The notes under the pieces: generated by a model
Told to the model about the DNA's origin: nothing
The model's database searches: none
What the model saw: only the letters and a program-made list of their open reading frames with translations
Position numbers and translations under genes: made by a program
NCBI RefSeq assembly: GCF_900106805.1
Contig: NZ_FNNP01000001.1
Location: forward strand, 868,001-932,000
DNA length: 64,000 nucleotides
Direction of reading: 5' to 3'
Source of the DNA: Ruegeria halocynthiae
Lineage (GTDB): Bacteria; Pseudomonadota; Alphaproteobacteria; Rhodobacterales; Rhodobacteraceae
Part shown: piece by piece, positions 33,467-43,190 of the stretch
Layout: each line of letters begins with the position of its first letter
How positions within the stretch are numbered: position 1 is the first letter of the stretch

Positions 33467-34257
33467 TTCGCGGCTCCTTTCAGAAGATTGATCAGCGCCG
33501 CGACTGACGCGGCATTATCAGCCCAGCTCTGGCCATGCGGACCAGCCAAGCTGTTTTCAAAACCAACGCGTACATCACCGCCAAGTTGCGCAGCCTTCTG
33601 CAGGCATTTGTGCTCCTGCGCCCCAAACGCACAGACCATCCACGGGTCAGTGCTTTCCGGAAATGTATCCAGATCTTCTGGTCTCGATTCCTGCTCAGTG
33701 GAATAGCGGCCGAGAACCAGTAGACGTTCGATCTGACCGGGCTTTACCACCCCTTCCGTTTGCCAGCGGGCCAGCAACTTGGCGTCGTCTGCATCATAGA
33801 GGATATGTTGAACGCGCGTCCCTTGATCCGCGCACAGTGCATAGACTCGTGGCGCAATCTCGGGTGACCGAGCAATCTCGCGCACGGAAATTGACGCCCA
33901 ATCCGGCCGTGTTTTTTTCAGACATTCGAACTGAGCCTCAACGTTGAAAACACCTGCAGCCTCGGTGGTAATCTGAATGTCCATCCGGGGCACAGCCAGG
34001 CGCAGTTCCGCGATGGCTTCACGATACAAGCCCGCATCCAATGAGTGATGACCCGCCTGATCGCGCACATGCAGATGCAGCCCGTCTGCACCTGCCAAGC
34101 TACATGCTTTTGAGGTTGCGATGATTTCGTCCGTTGAGACCGGCAGTCCGGGATGATCCCCATGCCCCCTGCGCGCTCCATTCGGCGCGACCAAAATGTA
34201 TGGCAGGGACTGGTGCGCCCTCATTTCGGAGTCTGTTGCTGACATCGTGTCACCCAT
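33463..34257 (-). CDS. BKACE-family beta-keto acid cleavage enzyme (DUF849)
   Basis: A protein of about 264 residues of the 3-keto-5-aminohexanoate cleavage family, which splits beta-keto acids with acetyl-CoA to give acetoacetate and an acyl-CoA. The zinc site motif LHLHVRD and the C-terminal VRVGFENS are visible; TTEAAG is also typical. It is shorter than many family members (about 290-310) at the N-terminus, where VAPNGARRGHGDHPGLPVSTDEI is present. An alternative ATG at 34245 has GGTGA before it. The gene is coupled to the aminotransferase and divergent from an RpiR regulator. Confidence 0.9.
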   Translation of the reverse strand: MGDTMSATDSEMRAHQSLPYILVAPNGARRGHGDHPGLPVSTDEIIATSKACSLAGADGLHLHVRDQAGHHSLDAGLYREAIAELRLAVPRMDIQITTEAAGVFNVEAQFECLKKTRPDWASISVREIARSPEIAPRVYALCADQGTRVQHILYDADDAKLLARWQTEGVVKPGQIERLLVLGRYSTEQESRPEDLDTFPESTDPWMVCAFGAQEHKCLQKAAQLGGDVRVGFENSLAGPHGQSWADNAASVAALINLLKGAAK

Positions 34258-34333
34258 TCAGTTTGATCCCGAAGTATACATCGGCAGTACGTTTTCAATT
34301 TGCTTTTCTCATAACATTTGTTTTTCTAGACTC

Positions 34334-35233
34334 ATGCAACACACGCCAACCCAACTGATTGAACAGCTGCGCAGCGATATCGACACCCTGCCGCAACAAA
34401 TGCAGGCCGCCGCGAAATACATCATCGACCATCCCGGCGATTTCGGGCTTGATCCGATCCGTGTTAGCGCACACAAGATCGGCGTCAGTTCAAACGTCCT
34501 TGTGCGTCTGGCGTATCGCCTGGGTTTCGACAGTTTCGAAGCATTCAGAATGCCGTTCCGCCAAACCCTTGTCACCGACCGCGAGGATCGACTTGGACAG
34601 GACTGGCTCAACCGCATGAAAGCAGGGGATGACTTCAGCGCGGCGCAAGCCGGATTTGCCCAGAATGAACTGAATGTCGTCGCCCGGTCGCTACGCCTTG
34701 CGGACCCGGCAACAATACAGCAGGCAACAAATCATCTGGTTTCAGCAAAGCGCTGTTTTGTTACCGCAACTCGGGCCAGCTATGCGCTGGCCTATTACTT
34801 TCATTATGCGGGACGGATGGCACATCCCGGGTTTCAACTGATCCCCCGGCACATGGGTTCTGCCATTGATGATCTGCTCGAGGCCGACAGTACCGACTGC
34901 CTGTTCGCCATCACCGTTCATCCATATTCTTCCGACACCATCCAATCCATGCGCTTTGCGCGCAAACGCAATATGCGCATAGTCTTATTATCAGATAGCG
35001 AAGTCATTGCCCCCGGCGTAGACCCCGACGTTATTCTGCCCGTCAGTACCCGCGCGCAGCATCACTTTTCCAGTTTCTCCGGCGCTATGGCCGTACTCGA
35101 ATGCCTGCTCGGTCATCTCTTCGCCGCCGGAGGATCAGCCGCGCGCGACCGTGTGGATCGATATCAAACCGCCAGAGAAGACACCGGCGCATACTGGCGC
35201 CCGGCAAAACCACCAAGGGTCAGGAAGAAATGA
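34334..35233 (+). CDS. RpiR/MurR-family transcriptional regulator
   Basis: A 299-residue regulator. The N-terminal RpiR helix-turn-helix domain (LIEQLRSDIDTLPQQMQAAAKYIIDHPGDFGL... IRVSAHKIGVSSNVLVRLAYRLGF) is followed by a SIS sugar/phosphosugar-binding fold (RCFVTATRASYALAYYFHYAGRM and ITVHPYSSDTIQ). The ATG at 34334 (MQHTPTQLIEQL) is the family start; longer frames run into the divergent BKACE gene. It lies 76 bp from BKACE, so it probably controls the BKACE-aminotransferase pair. The C-terminus is basic (RPAKPPRVRKK). Confidence 0.92.
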   Translation: MQHTPTQLIEQLRSDIDTLPQQMQAAAKYIIDHPGDFGLDPIRVSAHKIGVSSNVLVRLAYRLGFDSFEAFRMPFRQTLVTDREDRLGQDWLNRMKAGDDFSAAQAGFAQNELNVVARSLRLADPATIQQATNHLVSAKRCFVTATRASYALAYYFHYAGRMAHPGFQLIPRHMGSAIDDLLEADSTDCLFAITVHPYSSDTIQSMRFARKRNMRIVLLSDSEVIAPGVDPDVILPVSTRAQHHFSSFSGAMAVLECLLGHLFAAGGSAARDRVDRYQTAREDTGAYWRPAKPPRVRKK

Positions 35234-35257
35234 AAAGCCCCGGCTTTCACCGGGGCT
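35233..35257 (-). terminator. Terminator of the coxSLM operon
   Basis: AGCCCCGG and CCGGGGCT around CTTTCA. Read on the minus strand it is followed by TTTTCATTT, 24 bases past the coxM stop. It may also receive the RpiR transcript in the other direction. Confidence 0.75.
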
Positions 35258-35280
35258 CAACAAGTTGATCGAAACCCTGC

Positions 35281-36072
35281 CTAGCTGCAGGCTTCGACGG
35301 CGCGTTTTGTCATCACCCCAACAAGATGCGCTCGGTATTCTTTACTGCCATGCAAATCCCCGATCATGTTCATCGGGTTGACGTGCAGATCCATCAAAGC
35401 ATCGGTTCTGAACTCTTTGTTCAAGGCTTCCTCGGCCTCAGACCACCGGAACACGCCTTCTTCGCTAGCACCGGTTACAGCGACCCGAACGCCATCTGCA
35501 AACCGGGCAAGATAAACTCCGACTAATGCAAATCGGGACGCTGGCTGCAGGAACTTCTGATAGCTCGCCGCCTGAGGCACAGGAAAACGCACTGAAGTGA
35601 TGATCTCATCCTCTTCCAGAGCCGTTGTGAACATACCCTGAAAGAAATCATCCGCCGCAATTTGGCGAGTATTGGTGACAATCGTCGCCCCCGAACCCAG
35701 CACTCCTGCTGGATAACAGGCCGCTGGATCATTGTTGGCGACAGAGCCACCAATGGTACCGCGGTTGCGCACCGCAGGATCACCGATCTGACCGGCCAAT
35801 GCCGCCAGCGCAGGATAGCTGCCCGCTGCTTTCGCCGCAACATTGGCATGGGTCGTCGCCCCACCAATGGCCACCGAACCATCATCCTCGATGCAAACAC
35901 CCTGCATCTCGGCAATCCCGTTCATCGACACCAGTTTGGATGGCGCGGCTAATCGCTGCTTCAACGTAGGGATCAGGGTCTGCCCGCCTCCCAACGCCTG
36001 CGCATCTTCCCCCCCGAGTGCGGCAACCGCATCAGCGATGGTCGAGGGTCTCTCAAACTCGAAATTGTACAT
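35281..36072 (-). CDS. coxM: CO dehydrogenase-type FAD subunit (CoxM)
   Basis: A 263-residue medium flavoprotein subunit of a molybdenum hydroxylase. It has the FAD-binding motifs ALGGGQTLIPTLKQRL (residues about 32-48 region) and VRNRGTIGGSVANNDPAA, the AGQ/TIGGS pair that contacts FAD. The ATG at 36072 (MYNFEFERPSTIADA) has AAGGAAG upstream; a longer frame to 36111 adds a stretch unlike the family. It is third in the S-L-M order on this strand. The assignment to CO rather than another aldehyde/purine substrate depends on coxL. Confidence 0.9.
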   Translation of the reverse strand: MYNFEFERPSTIADAVAALGGEDAQALGGGQTLIPTLKQRLAAPSKLVSMNGIAEMQGVCIEDDGSVAIGGATTHANVAAKAAGSYPALAALAGQIGDPAVRNRGTIGGSVANNDPAACYPAGVLGSGATIVTNTRQIAADDFFQGMFTTALEEDEIITSVRFPVPQAASYQKFLQPASRFALVGVYLARFADGVRVAVTGASEEGVFRWSEAEEALNKEFRTDALMDLHVNPMNMIGDLHGSKEYRAHLVGVMTKRAVEACS

Positions 36073-36170
36073 TTCGTCTTCCTTTCCGAAGAACGCAAAT
36101 CCGCTCTTCATCTGGCTATAAATACCTCGGGGAGCGCGAGGGGCTGGCCCCTCGCACCCGCCCTACAAAC

Positions 36171-38531
36171 TCAGCCGTTCATCGCAGCCCAAACGCGCGA
36201 GGGGCTCATTGGCATGTCGATGTGATCGACCGCCTTGCCACCTGCGTTCAGCGCATCCAACACCGCGTTGACAACAGCAGGCGGCGAACCGATGGCCCCG
36301 GCCTCACCGCAGCCTTTCACGCCCAGCGGGTTGTGCGTACAAGGCGTCTGGCTGGAATGATCAACTCCATAGAATGGCAAATCATCCGCGCGTGGCATCG
36401 CGTAATCCATGAAGGATGCGCTCAGCAGTTGGCCGTTCTCGTCATAGGCACAGTTTTCCAGCAGCGCCTGACCGATGCCCTGACCAATACCGCCATGAAC
36501 CTGACCATCAACAATCATCGGGTTCACGATGTTGCCAAAGTCATCGGCGGCAGTGAAGGCCTCGATCGTGACCTGGCCAGTCTCGGGATCAACCTCAACC
36601 TCACAGGCATATGCCCCCGCCGGGAAGGTAAAGTTGGCCGGATCATAGAACGCGGTCTCCTCCAGCCCCGGTTCAACTTCCAGCGGGAAGTTATGCGGCA
36701 CATAAGCCGTCAGGGTCACATCACCCCAGGCTACCGATTTGTCAGTACCGGCAACGCTGAACTGTCCGTCCTTCAGCTCGATATCGGCCTCGGACGCCTC
36801 CAGCAGGTGGGCCGCGATCTTCTTGGCCTTGTCGATAATCTTCTCGGTCGCCTTGACCATGGCCGAACCACAGACCGCCAGCGAACGCGAGCCATATGTG
36901 CCCATGCCGAAAGGTATTTTCGACGTATCACCATGGACAATCTCGACCATCGACTCATCGATGCCGATCATATCGGCCACAACCTGCGGAAAGGCGGTCT
37001 CATGCCCCTGCCCGTGGCTGTGCGCACCAACCATGACGCTGATCGAGCCTGTGGCGTTCACGCGTACCGTGGCGGCATCATAGAGACCCGCCCGGGCCCC
37101 CAACATACCGACAATGTTCGACGGTGCGATGCCACAAGCCTCGATATAGCAATTGACGCCAAGACCACGCAGTTTGCCATTGGCCTCGCTTTCCGCACGT
37201 CGTGCGGCAAAGCCGGCCAGATCGGCTGCGGCCTCCAGCTTGTCCATCGTCCCATTGTAGTCCCCAGTGTCATATGTCAGCGCCACCGGCGTGTCATAGG
37301 GGAACTGGGTGATGAAGTTCTGACGGCGCAGGGCAATCGGATCAACACCCAACTCGCGTGCGGCTTTGTCGATGACGCGCTCCAACTGATACGTCGCCTC
37401 TGGGCGACCCGCGCCGCGATAGGCGTCCACTGGCACTGTGTTGGTGAACATCGCCTTCACATTCACCTGAATTACCGGCGTCTTGTAGTTGCCCGCCATA
37501 AGAGTGCCATGCAACCAGGTCGGAACCGAGCTTGAGAAGGTCGAAAGATACGCACCCAAATTGGCATAAGTGTTGGTGCGCAGACCCGTGAAGTTATTGT
37601 CCGCGTCCAACGCAAGTTCAACCGTAGAGACATGATCACGACCCTGCGCGTCCGACATGAACGCCTCAGACCGGCTGGCCGTCCACTTTAACGGGCGGTT
37701 GCAAGCCTTGGCGGCGAAGGTGCAAAACGCCTCTTCCGCATAGTGGAAGATCTTGGTGCCGAACCCTCCGCCAACATCCGGGGCTACTACACGCACCTTG
37801 TGCTCGGGCAAGCCCAGAACGAAGGCACACATCAGAAGGCGGATCACATGCGGGTTCTGCGAAGTGGTATAGAGCGTGTAATCCTCGGTTCCCCGGCTGT
37901 ATTCAGCCACCGCCACGCGTGGCTCCATCGGGTTGGCGACCAGACGGTTATTGATCAGATCCAGAGTGGTTACATGCGCCGCGTTGGCAAAGACCTCGTT
38001 GACCTTGTCATTGTCTTCTTCGCCCAGATGCCAATCATAGCAAATGTTGTTCTTCAGATCGTCGTGGATAAGTGTTGCGCCATCTTGCGCAGCAGCCTTC
38101 ATATCCATAACGGCAGGCAATTCTTCGATGTCCACCTCGATCGCTTCGGCAGCGTCGCGAGCTTGCTCAAGGCTGTCGGCCACAACAGCCGCTATTGGAT
38201 CGCCCACATGGCGCACTTTGCCCTGCGCCAGAATGGGATGCGGAGGCTCCTGCATCGGGGCACCATGACGGTCGGTGATTTCCCAGCCGCAGGGCATTCC
38301 GCCCACGCCTTCAAAGTCCTTACCGGTGAAAATCTTCACCACACCCGGCATACCTTCAGCCGCAGATGTATCGATATTGCTGATCCGGCCATGCGCGATG
38401 TCGGATCGCAGGAAATGGACGTAGGCTTGACCATGTACGTTGATGTCGTCGGTATAATTGCCTGCTCCCGTCAGAAAGCGCACGTCTTCGCGCCGCTTGG
38501 AACTGGCTCCGATGCCACTGTCTTTGGGCAT
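36171..38531 (-). CDS. coxL: Form II CO dehydrogenase-like molybdopterin subunit (CoxL)
   Basis: A 786-residue xanthine dehydrogenase-family large subunit with a molybdopterin-cytosine dinucleotide site. The diagnostic loop reads AYRGAGR (370-376), the form II signature, instead of the AYRCSFR of form I true CO dehydrogenase, which carries the Cu-binding cysteine. The catalytic glutamate is Glu743 in [10 protein letters not shown], and the GGFGTK motif (255-260) is intact. Form II enzymes are common in roseobacters, and the true substrate may not be CO. A GAGGAG site precedes the ATG. The gene is flanked by coxS and coxM. Confidence 0.93.
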   Translation of the reverse strand: MPKDSGIGASSKRREDVRFLTGAGNYTDDINVHGQAYVHFLRSDIAHGRISNIDTSAAEGMPGVVKIFTGKDFEGVGGMPCGWEITDRHGAPMQEPPHPILAQGKVRHVGDPIAAVVADSLEQARDAAEAIEVDIEELPAVMDMKAAAQDGATLIHDDLKNNICYDWHLGEEDNDKVNEVFANAAHVTTLDLINNRLVANPMEPRVAVAEYSRGTEDYTLYTTSQNPHVIRLLMCAFVLGLPEHKVRVVAPDVGGGFGTKIFHYAEEAFCTFAAKACNRPLKWTASRSEAFMSDAQGRDHVSTVELALDADNNFTGLRTNTYANLGAYLSTFSSSVPTWLHGTLMAGNYKTPVIQVNVKAMFTNTVPVDAYRGAGRPEATYQLERVIDKAARELGVDPIALRRQNFITQFPYDTPVALTYDTGDYNGTMDKLEAAADLAGFAARRAESEANGKLRGLGVNCYIEACGIAPSNIVGMLGARAGLYDAATVRVNATGSISVMVGAHSHGQGHETAFPQVVADMIGIDESMVEIVHGDTSKIPFGMGTYGSRSLAVCGSAMVKATEKIIDKAKKIAAHLLEASEADIELKDGQFSVAGTDKSVAWGDVTLTAYVPHNFPLEVEPGLEETAFYDPANFTFPAGAYACEVEVDPETGQVTIEAFTAADDFGNIVNPMIVDGQVHGGIGQGIGQALLENCAYDENGQLLSASFMDYAMPRADDLPFYGVDHSSQTPCTHNPLGVKGCGEAGAIGSPPAVVNAVLDALNAGGKAVDHIDMPMSPSRVWAAMNG

Positions 38532-38582
38532 TGCTTGTTCTCCTCACTGGAAAAGAATTTTCGTCGAAAATTCTTGCCCGCC

Positions 38583-39068
38583 TCACTCGGCGGCGATGCT
38601 GGAAACGTCCTGACCCGATGCGGCCATGATCGCCTTGACGATGTTGTGATAGCCCGTGCATCGGCACAGATTACCCTCAAGGTATTTGCGAATTTCGCCT
38701 TCGGTCGGGCGGGGGTTTTCCTTGAGCAACGCCGCGGTACTCATCACCATGCCCGGCGTACAGAACCCGCATTGCAACCCGTGATGATCCTGGAAGGCCT
38801 GCTGAATGGCGCTCAATGTACCGTCTTCGGCAGCTTGTCCTTCGATCGTACCCACATCCGCGCCGTCCGCTTCCAAGGCCAGCATGTTGCAGGATTTGAC
38901 CGCTTCGCCATTCACATGCACGACGCAGGCACCACACTGCGCCGTGTCGCAGCCAATATGTGTTCCGGTCAAATTCAGATGGTCGCGCAGAAATCCGGAC
39001 AACAGGGTCCGGCCTTCGACATCACCGCTGACGGCAACACCGTTAACGGTCATTGAGACCTTGGTCAT
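38583..39068 (-). CDS. coxS: Two-[2Fe-2S] subunit (CoxS)
   Basis: A 161-residue iron-sulfur subunit that passes electrons from molybdenum to FAD. The first plant-type [2Fe-2S] has cysteines in [15 protein letters not shown]...KSCNM. The second, xanthine dehydrogenase-type, has [10 protein letters not shown] and [14 protein letters not shown]. All eight ligands are present. GGAGG precedes the ATG. It begins the coxSLM operon, 155 bases after the molybdopterin-binding gene's stop. Confidence 0.96.
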   Translation of the reverse strand: MTKVSMTVNGVAVSGDVEGRTLLSGFLRDHLNLTGTHIGCDTAQCGACVVHVNGEAVKSCNMLALEADGADVGTIEGQAAEDGTLSAIQQAFQDHHGLQCGFCTPGMVMSTAALLKENPRPTEGEIRKYLEGNLCRCTGYHNIVKAIMAASGQDVSSIAAE

Positions 39069-39223
39069 AAGATCCTCCCATTTTGGCTTTTTTTGCTAAG
39101 GTCGAGTTAAACACGGTAAATTTCGTTTGAGAACAAAAATATTTACCTGCTTTTTGGGCAACTTCTCAGCGCAATCGTCAAATGATGACGTTCGCAAACG
39201 AAAGTGCAAAAAATGCCGTTACG

Positions 39224-40225
39224 TCATTTCACCCGAGCAGCCCGCGGTTGTGGTCTGGTCGGGATTTCCTTCAGCAGACCTCCGACCCCCATAGCCGCGA
39301 TGTCCGCGCCGGTTGTCTCGATCCCGCAGGCAACGCGTGACAAGACCCAATCCGCTCCGTTCAATGCCGGTGAGCGGGCGCACCCGGGCAAGCCAATAAT
39401 CGGGCGATCCCTCAGAGACCCCAGAAACAGAAGATTTCCGGGATCAACGGGCATCCCAAAACGATCAACGACCCCTCCCGCCGCCCGTATAGACGCGGGC
39501 GCCACATCATTTTCGTCTGATGTGGCTGATCCGGTCAAAATCAGGACGATCTCGCCACGAACGGAGGAAAGCGATGCGCTTAGATCGCCCATCCGATGTG
39601 GCACAACCTGAATGTCGGTCAAATCCATACCCAGTGCTTCAACCCGGCCCCGAATGGCAGCGATGCCCTTTTTATTCGAGGGTCCTCCTGCAATTTCGGT
39701 CACGATAAGGCCTGCGTTTCGGTATCGCGGGGTTGTCAACCGAATGGCACCACGCGCCAGACGGGCCGCGCCCAACACCTCGGATCGAGGCACCGCGTAT
39801 GAGATCACCTTGATCGTCGCCACCATGCCGCCTGCAGCCATCTGTTGGTACTGTGGAACCGTCGCAACAGTAATCATAGGGTTGATCTGATTGAAGTTTT
39901 GCAGGGCATCAGGGTTCAACACCGCCACCCCCGGCCCGTCAGCCAACAGGTTGACCCGCCCGGTGAACGCATCAGTTACACGCAGCTTTGCCTGAGCAGG
40001 GTCCGGCACAAGCGCTGTCGCCAGCAGTGCCGCCGCCTCATCCTCGTGGCAATCGCCGGGTTCCAATCGGGCGACGGTTACTTCGCTCAGACCGGCTTGC
40101 TGCAAATGCGCTATGTTTTCGGACGTCAGCGCAATCCCTTTCCGCAACTTGAAATCGCCCGCCTTGACCGAATGGGCCAGAATGGCGCCACAGGCATCGG
40201 ACAGAGGAACCGATCCGAACTTCAC
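39224..40225 (-). CDS. Molybdopterin-binding protein of the cox cluster
   Basis: A 333-residue protein with a C-terminal MoaB/Mog-type molybdopterin-binding fold: IVLILTGSATSDENDVAPASIRAAGGVVDRFGMPVDPGNLLFLG (the T-G-...-D loop) and IIGLPGCARSPALNGAD (the G-x-P-G anion loop). It likely binds or modifies molybdenum cofactor for the hydroxylase encoded next to it. It starts by overlapping the XdhC stop (ATGA). The N-terminal domain is of the MoeA-like kind (VPLSDACGAILAHSVKAGDFKLRKG). The cofactor intermediate is not known. Confidence 0.88.
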   Translation of the reverse strand: MKFGSVPLSDACGAILAHSVKAGDFKLRKGIALTSENIAHLQQAGLSEVTVARLEPGDCHEDEAAALLATALVPDPAQAKLRVTDAFTGRVNLLADGPGVAVLNPDALQNFNQINPMITVATVPQYQQMAAGGMVATIKVISYAVPRSEVLGAARLARGAIRLTTPRYRNAGLIVTEIAGGPSNKKGIAAIRGRVEALGMDLTDIQVVPHRMGDLSASLSSVRGEIVLILTGSATSDENDVAPASIRAAGGVVDRFGMPVDPGNLLFLGSLRDRPIIGLPGCARSPALNGADWVLSRVACGIETTGADIAAMGVGGLLKEIPTRPQPRAARVK

Positions 40226-41190
40226 GCCTTGCCCCGCAGAACCGCCGTCATTTGCGCCAGAATGGCCACCGCAATCTCAGAAGGGCTGGCCGCACCGATA
40301 TCCAGCCCGATCGGCCCGTGAATCAGCGAAATTTGGTCATCTGTGAAACCTGCTTGCTTCATCCGGTCCACTCGTTTGGCGTGGGTGCGTTTGGAACCGA
40401 GTGCACCGATGTAGAACACATTGGCTGACAGTGCTGACTGAAGAGCGGGGTCATCCAGCTTAGGATCATGAGTTAGCAGGACAAGTGCAGTTCGTGTGTC
40501 CAACCCCAACTTGGCCACGGCCTCATCCGGCCAATCCTTCAGGATTGTTTCCCCCGGAAAGCGGGCGTCTGAGGCAAACGCCTCGCGCGGGTCGACAATT
40601 GCTGTATCGTAGCCTGCGATGTGCGCCATCGGTACCAGCGCTTGAGCAATGTGCACAGCTCCAACCACGATCAGCCGCAACGGAGGATTGTGAACGGCAA
40701 CAAAGGTTTGACCATCCTCCTCGAACCCGGACCTGTCCATGCGCAGGCGCTTGGTATAGGCATTGCGTCGCAGTGCACGATGGCCGGTTTCAATATTGAC
40801 CTCATACGCCAAGGGTTCACGCCGTACGCGTGCCGCGACAAGTTCGTCCAAAATCGCTTCGGGCAGAACGCTGCCGACCGGTTCAACCAGGACGCGGATC
40901 GTGCCACCGCAAGCCAGCCCGACGGCAAAGGCATCTTCGTCGCTGACACCAAATTCCAGCAGCCGTGCCTCGCCCTCTTCGATCGCTTCCAGCGCTTCGA
41001 CAATCACGGCGCCCTCAACACAGCCACCCGAGACCGAACCCTCGATCCGCCCATCCCCGGAAATAACCAGCTGCGCACCAACACGGCGCGGTGCGCTGCC
41101 CCAGGTTTCGACCACAGTGGCCAGAGCCGCGCCTTTCCCGGCGCGATGCCATTTCAGTGCGGTTTCCGGGCTGCTATCGAATCGTTCCAT
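40222..41190 (-). CDS. XdhC/CoxF-family cofactor insertion protein
   Basis: A 322-residue protein with the N-terminal XdhC_CoxI domain (ATVVETWGSAPRRVGAQLVISGDGRIEGSVSGGCVEGAVI) and a Rossmann-like C-terminal XdhC domain (LIVVGAVHIAQALVPMAHIAGYDTAIVDPREAFA and IGALGSKRTHAKR). The CGGTIRVLVEPV motif with the conserved cysteine is present. It is needed for sulfurating or inserting the Mo cofactor in xanthine/CO dehydrogenase family enzymes. GGAGG is six bases before the ATG. It is translationally coupled with the molybdopterin-binding gene. Confidence 0.93.
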   Translation of the reverse strand: MERFDSSPETALKWHRAGKGAALATVVETWGSAPRRVGAQLVISGDGRIEGSVSGGCVEGAVIVEALEAIEEGEARLLEFGVSDEDAFAVGLACGGTIRVLVEPVGSVLPEAILDELVAARVRREPLAYEVNIETGHRALRRNAYTKRLRMDRSGFEEDGQTFVAVHNPPLRLIVVGAVHIAQALVPMAHIAGYDTAIVDPREAFASDARFPGETILKDWPDEAVAKLGLDTRTALVLLTHDPKLDDPALQSALSANVFYIGALGSKRTHAKRVDRMKQAGFTDDQISLIHGPIGLDIGAASPSEIAVAILAQMTAVLRGKA

Positions 41191-41395
41191 TGAGACCTCC
41201 GGCCTTGCTCGGCTTCAACATAGTCAGCTTTGGAACAATGAAAAGCGGTCGGCGGGCCGATCATCCAGCGCGAACAAGCCAATTTCGAATTCACATTCAC
41301 AAAACATTGAATGTTATCCATCCGCATTCTAGCCTTCTGCCGGTTCCGGGCTGTGCTCGGAATCACCCTGCATATTTCAAAGCGGAGACAAACAG

Positions 41396-41896
41396 TTGAA
41401 ACGCATTCTTACAATAGGAACGGCGATTGGCATGATGGCTGCCAGCGCCGGTTGGGCAGATACATTTCTGAAATACGGCGAAGTTGAAGGTTGGAAGGTC
41501 TTCATCGATCAGGATAAGAAATCCTGCTTGATCGAAGCGGTAGATGACAGCGAAAACGTTGTACAGATGGGCCTGACCGAAGATCGTGGTGTTGGTTATG
41601 TTGGTGTCTTCACCAAAGCCGAAACCAACATCAAGAAAGGCGAGAAAGAGGCTGTCGCCATCCTGATCGGTGACAACATTTATGTTGGTGAGGCCACCGG
41701 CATGAAAGGGAACATCACCAAAGGTTATTCGGGCGGGTACGTGTTGTCAGACGACCCTCAATTTGCCGATGACCTTGCCAAGAAAAAGGTAATGGTTGTG
41801 TTTCCCGAAAAAGAGTTCGCCTTCACCGTCGATCTGACAGGCACCTACAAAGCCATGGAAATGGCCCGTAAGTGCAATGAAGAACAGCTATCTTAA
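41396..41896 (+). CDS. Secreted hypothetical protein, TTG start
   Basis: A 166-residue protein starting with TTG at 41396, with GGAGA upstream. It has a signal peptide (KRILTIGTAIGMMAASAGWA, then DTFLKYGEVEGWKVFIDQDKKSC). Later ATG codons (residues 13-14) would destroy the signal peptide. The mature part resembles the fold of IalB-like small secreted proteins (WKVFIDQDKKSCLIEAVDDSE, beta-rich, KARKCNEE tail). It has no partner on its strand and lies as a plus-strand island between xdhC and coxE. Function unknown. Confidence 0.72.
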   Translation: MKRILTIGTAIGMMAASAGWADTFLKYGEVEGWKVFIDQDKKSCLIEAVDDSENVVQMGLTEDRGVGYVGVFTKAETNIKKGEKEAVAILIGDNIYVGEATGMKGNITKGYSGGYVLSDDPQFADDLAKKKVMVVFPEKEFAFTVDLTGTYKAMEMARKCNEEQLS

Positions 41897-41899
41897 CAC

Positions 41900-43156
41900 C
41901 TACTTGGAGAGCGCGGCCATCAACCGCGCTTTCTGCCCCTGATCATCGGGTTGTGAGATTACAGCCGCTAGATCTTCAAGTGACGCAATCGAATGCCCGG
42001 CTCGGAAGCTGTCGACATGCGGAAGCATCGCCGCAACGCCTTGCGCTTTTGGTGCGAACCCATCCCAGCGCAGCAACGGATTCAACCAGATCAGTCGCCG
42101 TGACGACAAATGCAGGCGTTCGATTTCTTTCTCTAACAACTCTGGATCGCCCCGCTCGAGCCCATCGGTGATCAGCAGAACCACTGCCCCCTGCCCCATG
42201 ACGCGCCGCGACCAGTCGCGGTTGAACTGATGCAGGCAGTCCGCGATCCGTGTTCCACCTTCCCAATCCTGCGCCTCAGCCCCGGCGGCGGCCAGTGCGG
42301 CATCGACGTCGCGCTGATGCAGATGACGGGAAATGTTTGTTAGCCGGGTTCCAAACGTAAAGGCGTGGACTTTCGCCCACCCGGCGCCCTTGGCGTTCGA
42401 AACGGTATGTAGAAAGTGCAGGATGATCCGGCTGTACTGGCTCATCGAACCGGAGATATCGCAGAGCGCCACCAAATTCGGCCAGCGCGGCTTGGGTTGC
42501 AGGCGGGCAATGTCCCGCAACTCGCCACCCTGCCGCATAGAGGACCTGAGTGTTCGGGCCCGATCGATACGTTGGCCTAAGTGGCTGGCTTGGCCACGCC
42601 GCGATTCGATAGGTTTGACTGGCAAGGTCAGGCACGAAAGAATGCGCTTGGCTTTGGCGATTTCAGATGTGCTCATCTGTTCAAAATCAAGGTTGCGCAG
42701 ACGTTCTTCAGACGACGCGGTCTGGGTCGCGTCAATTTCGATCTCGCTTTCTTCTTCCTGTTCCACCGTTTCAGGCAGGTCACGCTCGACCCCATCCAGT
42801 AAAGCTTCGGCCGCACGCTTTTCTGCCGCATCCGCTTTGCGCTCTTCCTGTACACCCCGAATGGCGGGCAACATCATGGACATCATATGTTCAAGATAGC
42901 GCGGGTCGCGCCAGTAGAGGCGAAAGACTTGAGCGAATACAGTGCGATGTTCCGGCCGATTCACGAAGCAGGCATGTAAAGTCCAGTAGAAATCCCGTTT
43001 CTCAGTAAATCCAGCGGCCTGCACCGCGCGGATCGCATCAACCACACGCCCGGTTCCAATTGGCAAGCCCGCCTTGCGTAAGGCCCGCGCGAAATGGGTG
43101 ATGTTCTGCGCCAGCTTGGGAGTGTCTGGGATATCGAGCGGGAGTTGTTCGGCCAT
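41900..43156 (-). CDS. coxE: CoxE-like VWA-domain protein
   Basis: A 418-residue protein with a C-terminal von Willebrand A domain; the MIDAS metal site DISGSMSQYS is at about residues 235-244, with a conserved threonine/aspartate later (LLITDGLERG). The N-terminal half is an acidic, helical region (EQEEESEIEIDATQ). CoxE works with the CoxD ATPase to mature the hydroxylase. The ATG at 43156 is preferred; the preceding TTG is only one codon upstream. It is 34 bases from coxD, in one unit. Confidence 0.92.
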   Translation of the reverse strand: MAEQLPLDIPDTPKLAQNITHFARALRKAGLPIGTGRVVDAIRAVQAAGFTEKRDFYWTLHACFVNRPEHRTVFAQVFRLYWRDPRYLEHMMSMMLPAIRGVQEERKADAAEKRAAEALLDGVERDLPETVEQEEESEIEIDATQTASSEERLRNLDFEQMSTSEIAKAKRILSCLTLPVKPIESRRGQASHLGQRIDRARTLRSSMRQGGELRDIARLQPKPRWPNLVALCDISGSMSQYSRIILHFLHTVSNAKGAGWAKVHAFTFGTRLTNISRHLHQRDVDAALAAAGAEAQDWEGGTRIADCLHQFNRDWSRRVMGQGAVVLLITDGLERGDPELLEKEIERLHLSSRRLIWLNPLLRWDGFAPKAQGVAAMLPHVDSFRAGHSIASLEDLAAVISQPDDQGQKARLMAALSK

Positions 43157-43190
43157 CAAACCCTCGAAATATTTGCGAGAGAAAGAAGCA

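Noticed and set aside
36018..37535. A 505-codon open frame on the plus strand across coxL
   Set aside because: It is antisense to coxL, whose strand has a full set of molybdenum hydroxylase motifs. The predicted protein is Arg/His/Gly-rich and has no family resemblance.
37743..39056. A 437-codon open frame on the plus strand across coxL and coxS
   Set aside because: It is a shadow of the same Mo-hydroxylase genes and spans two genes on the opposite strand, with no domain of its own.
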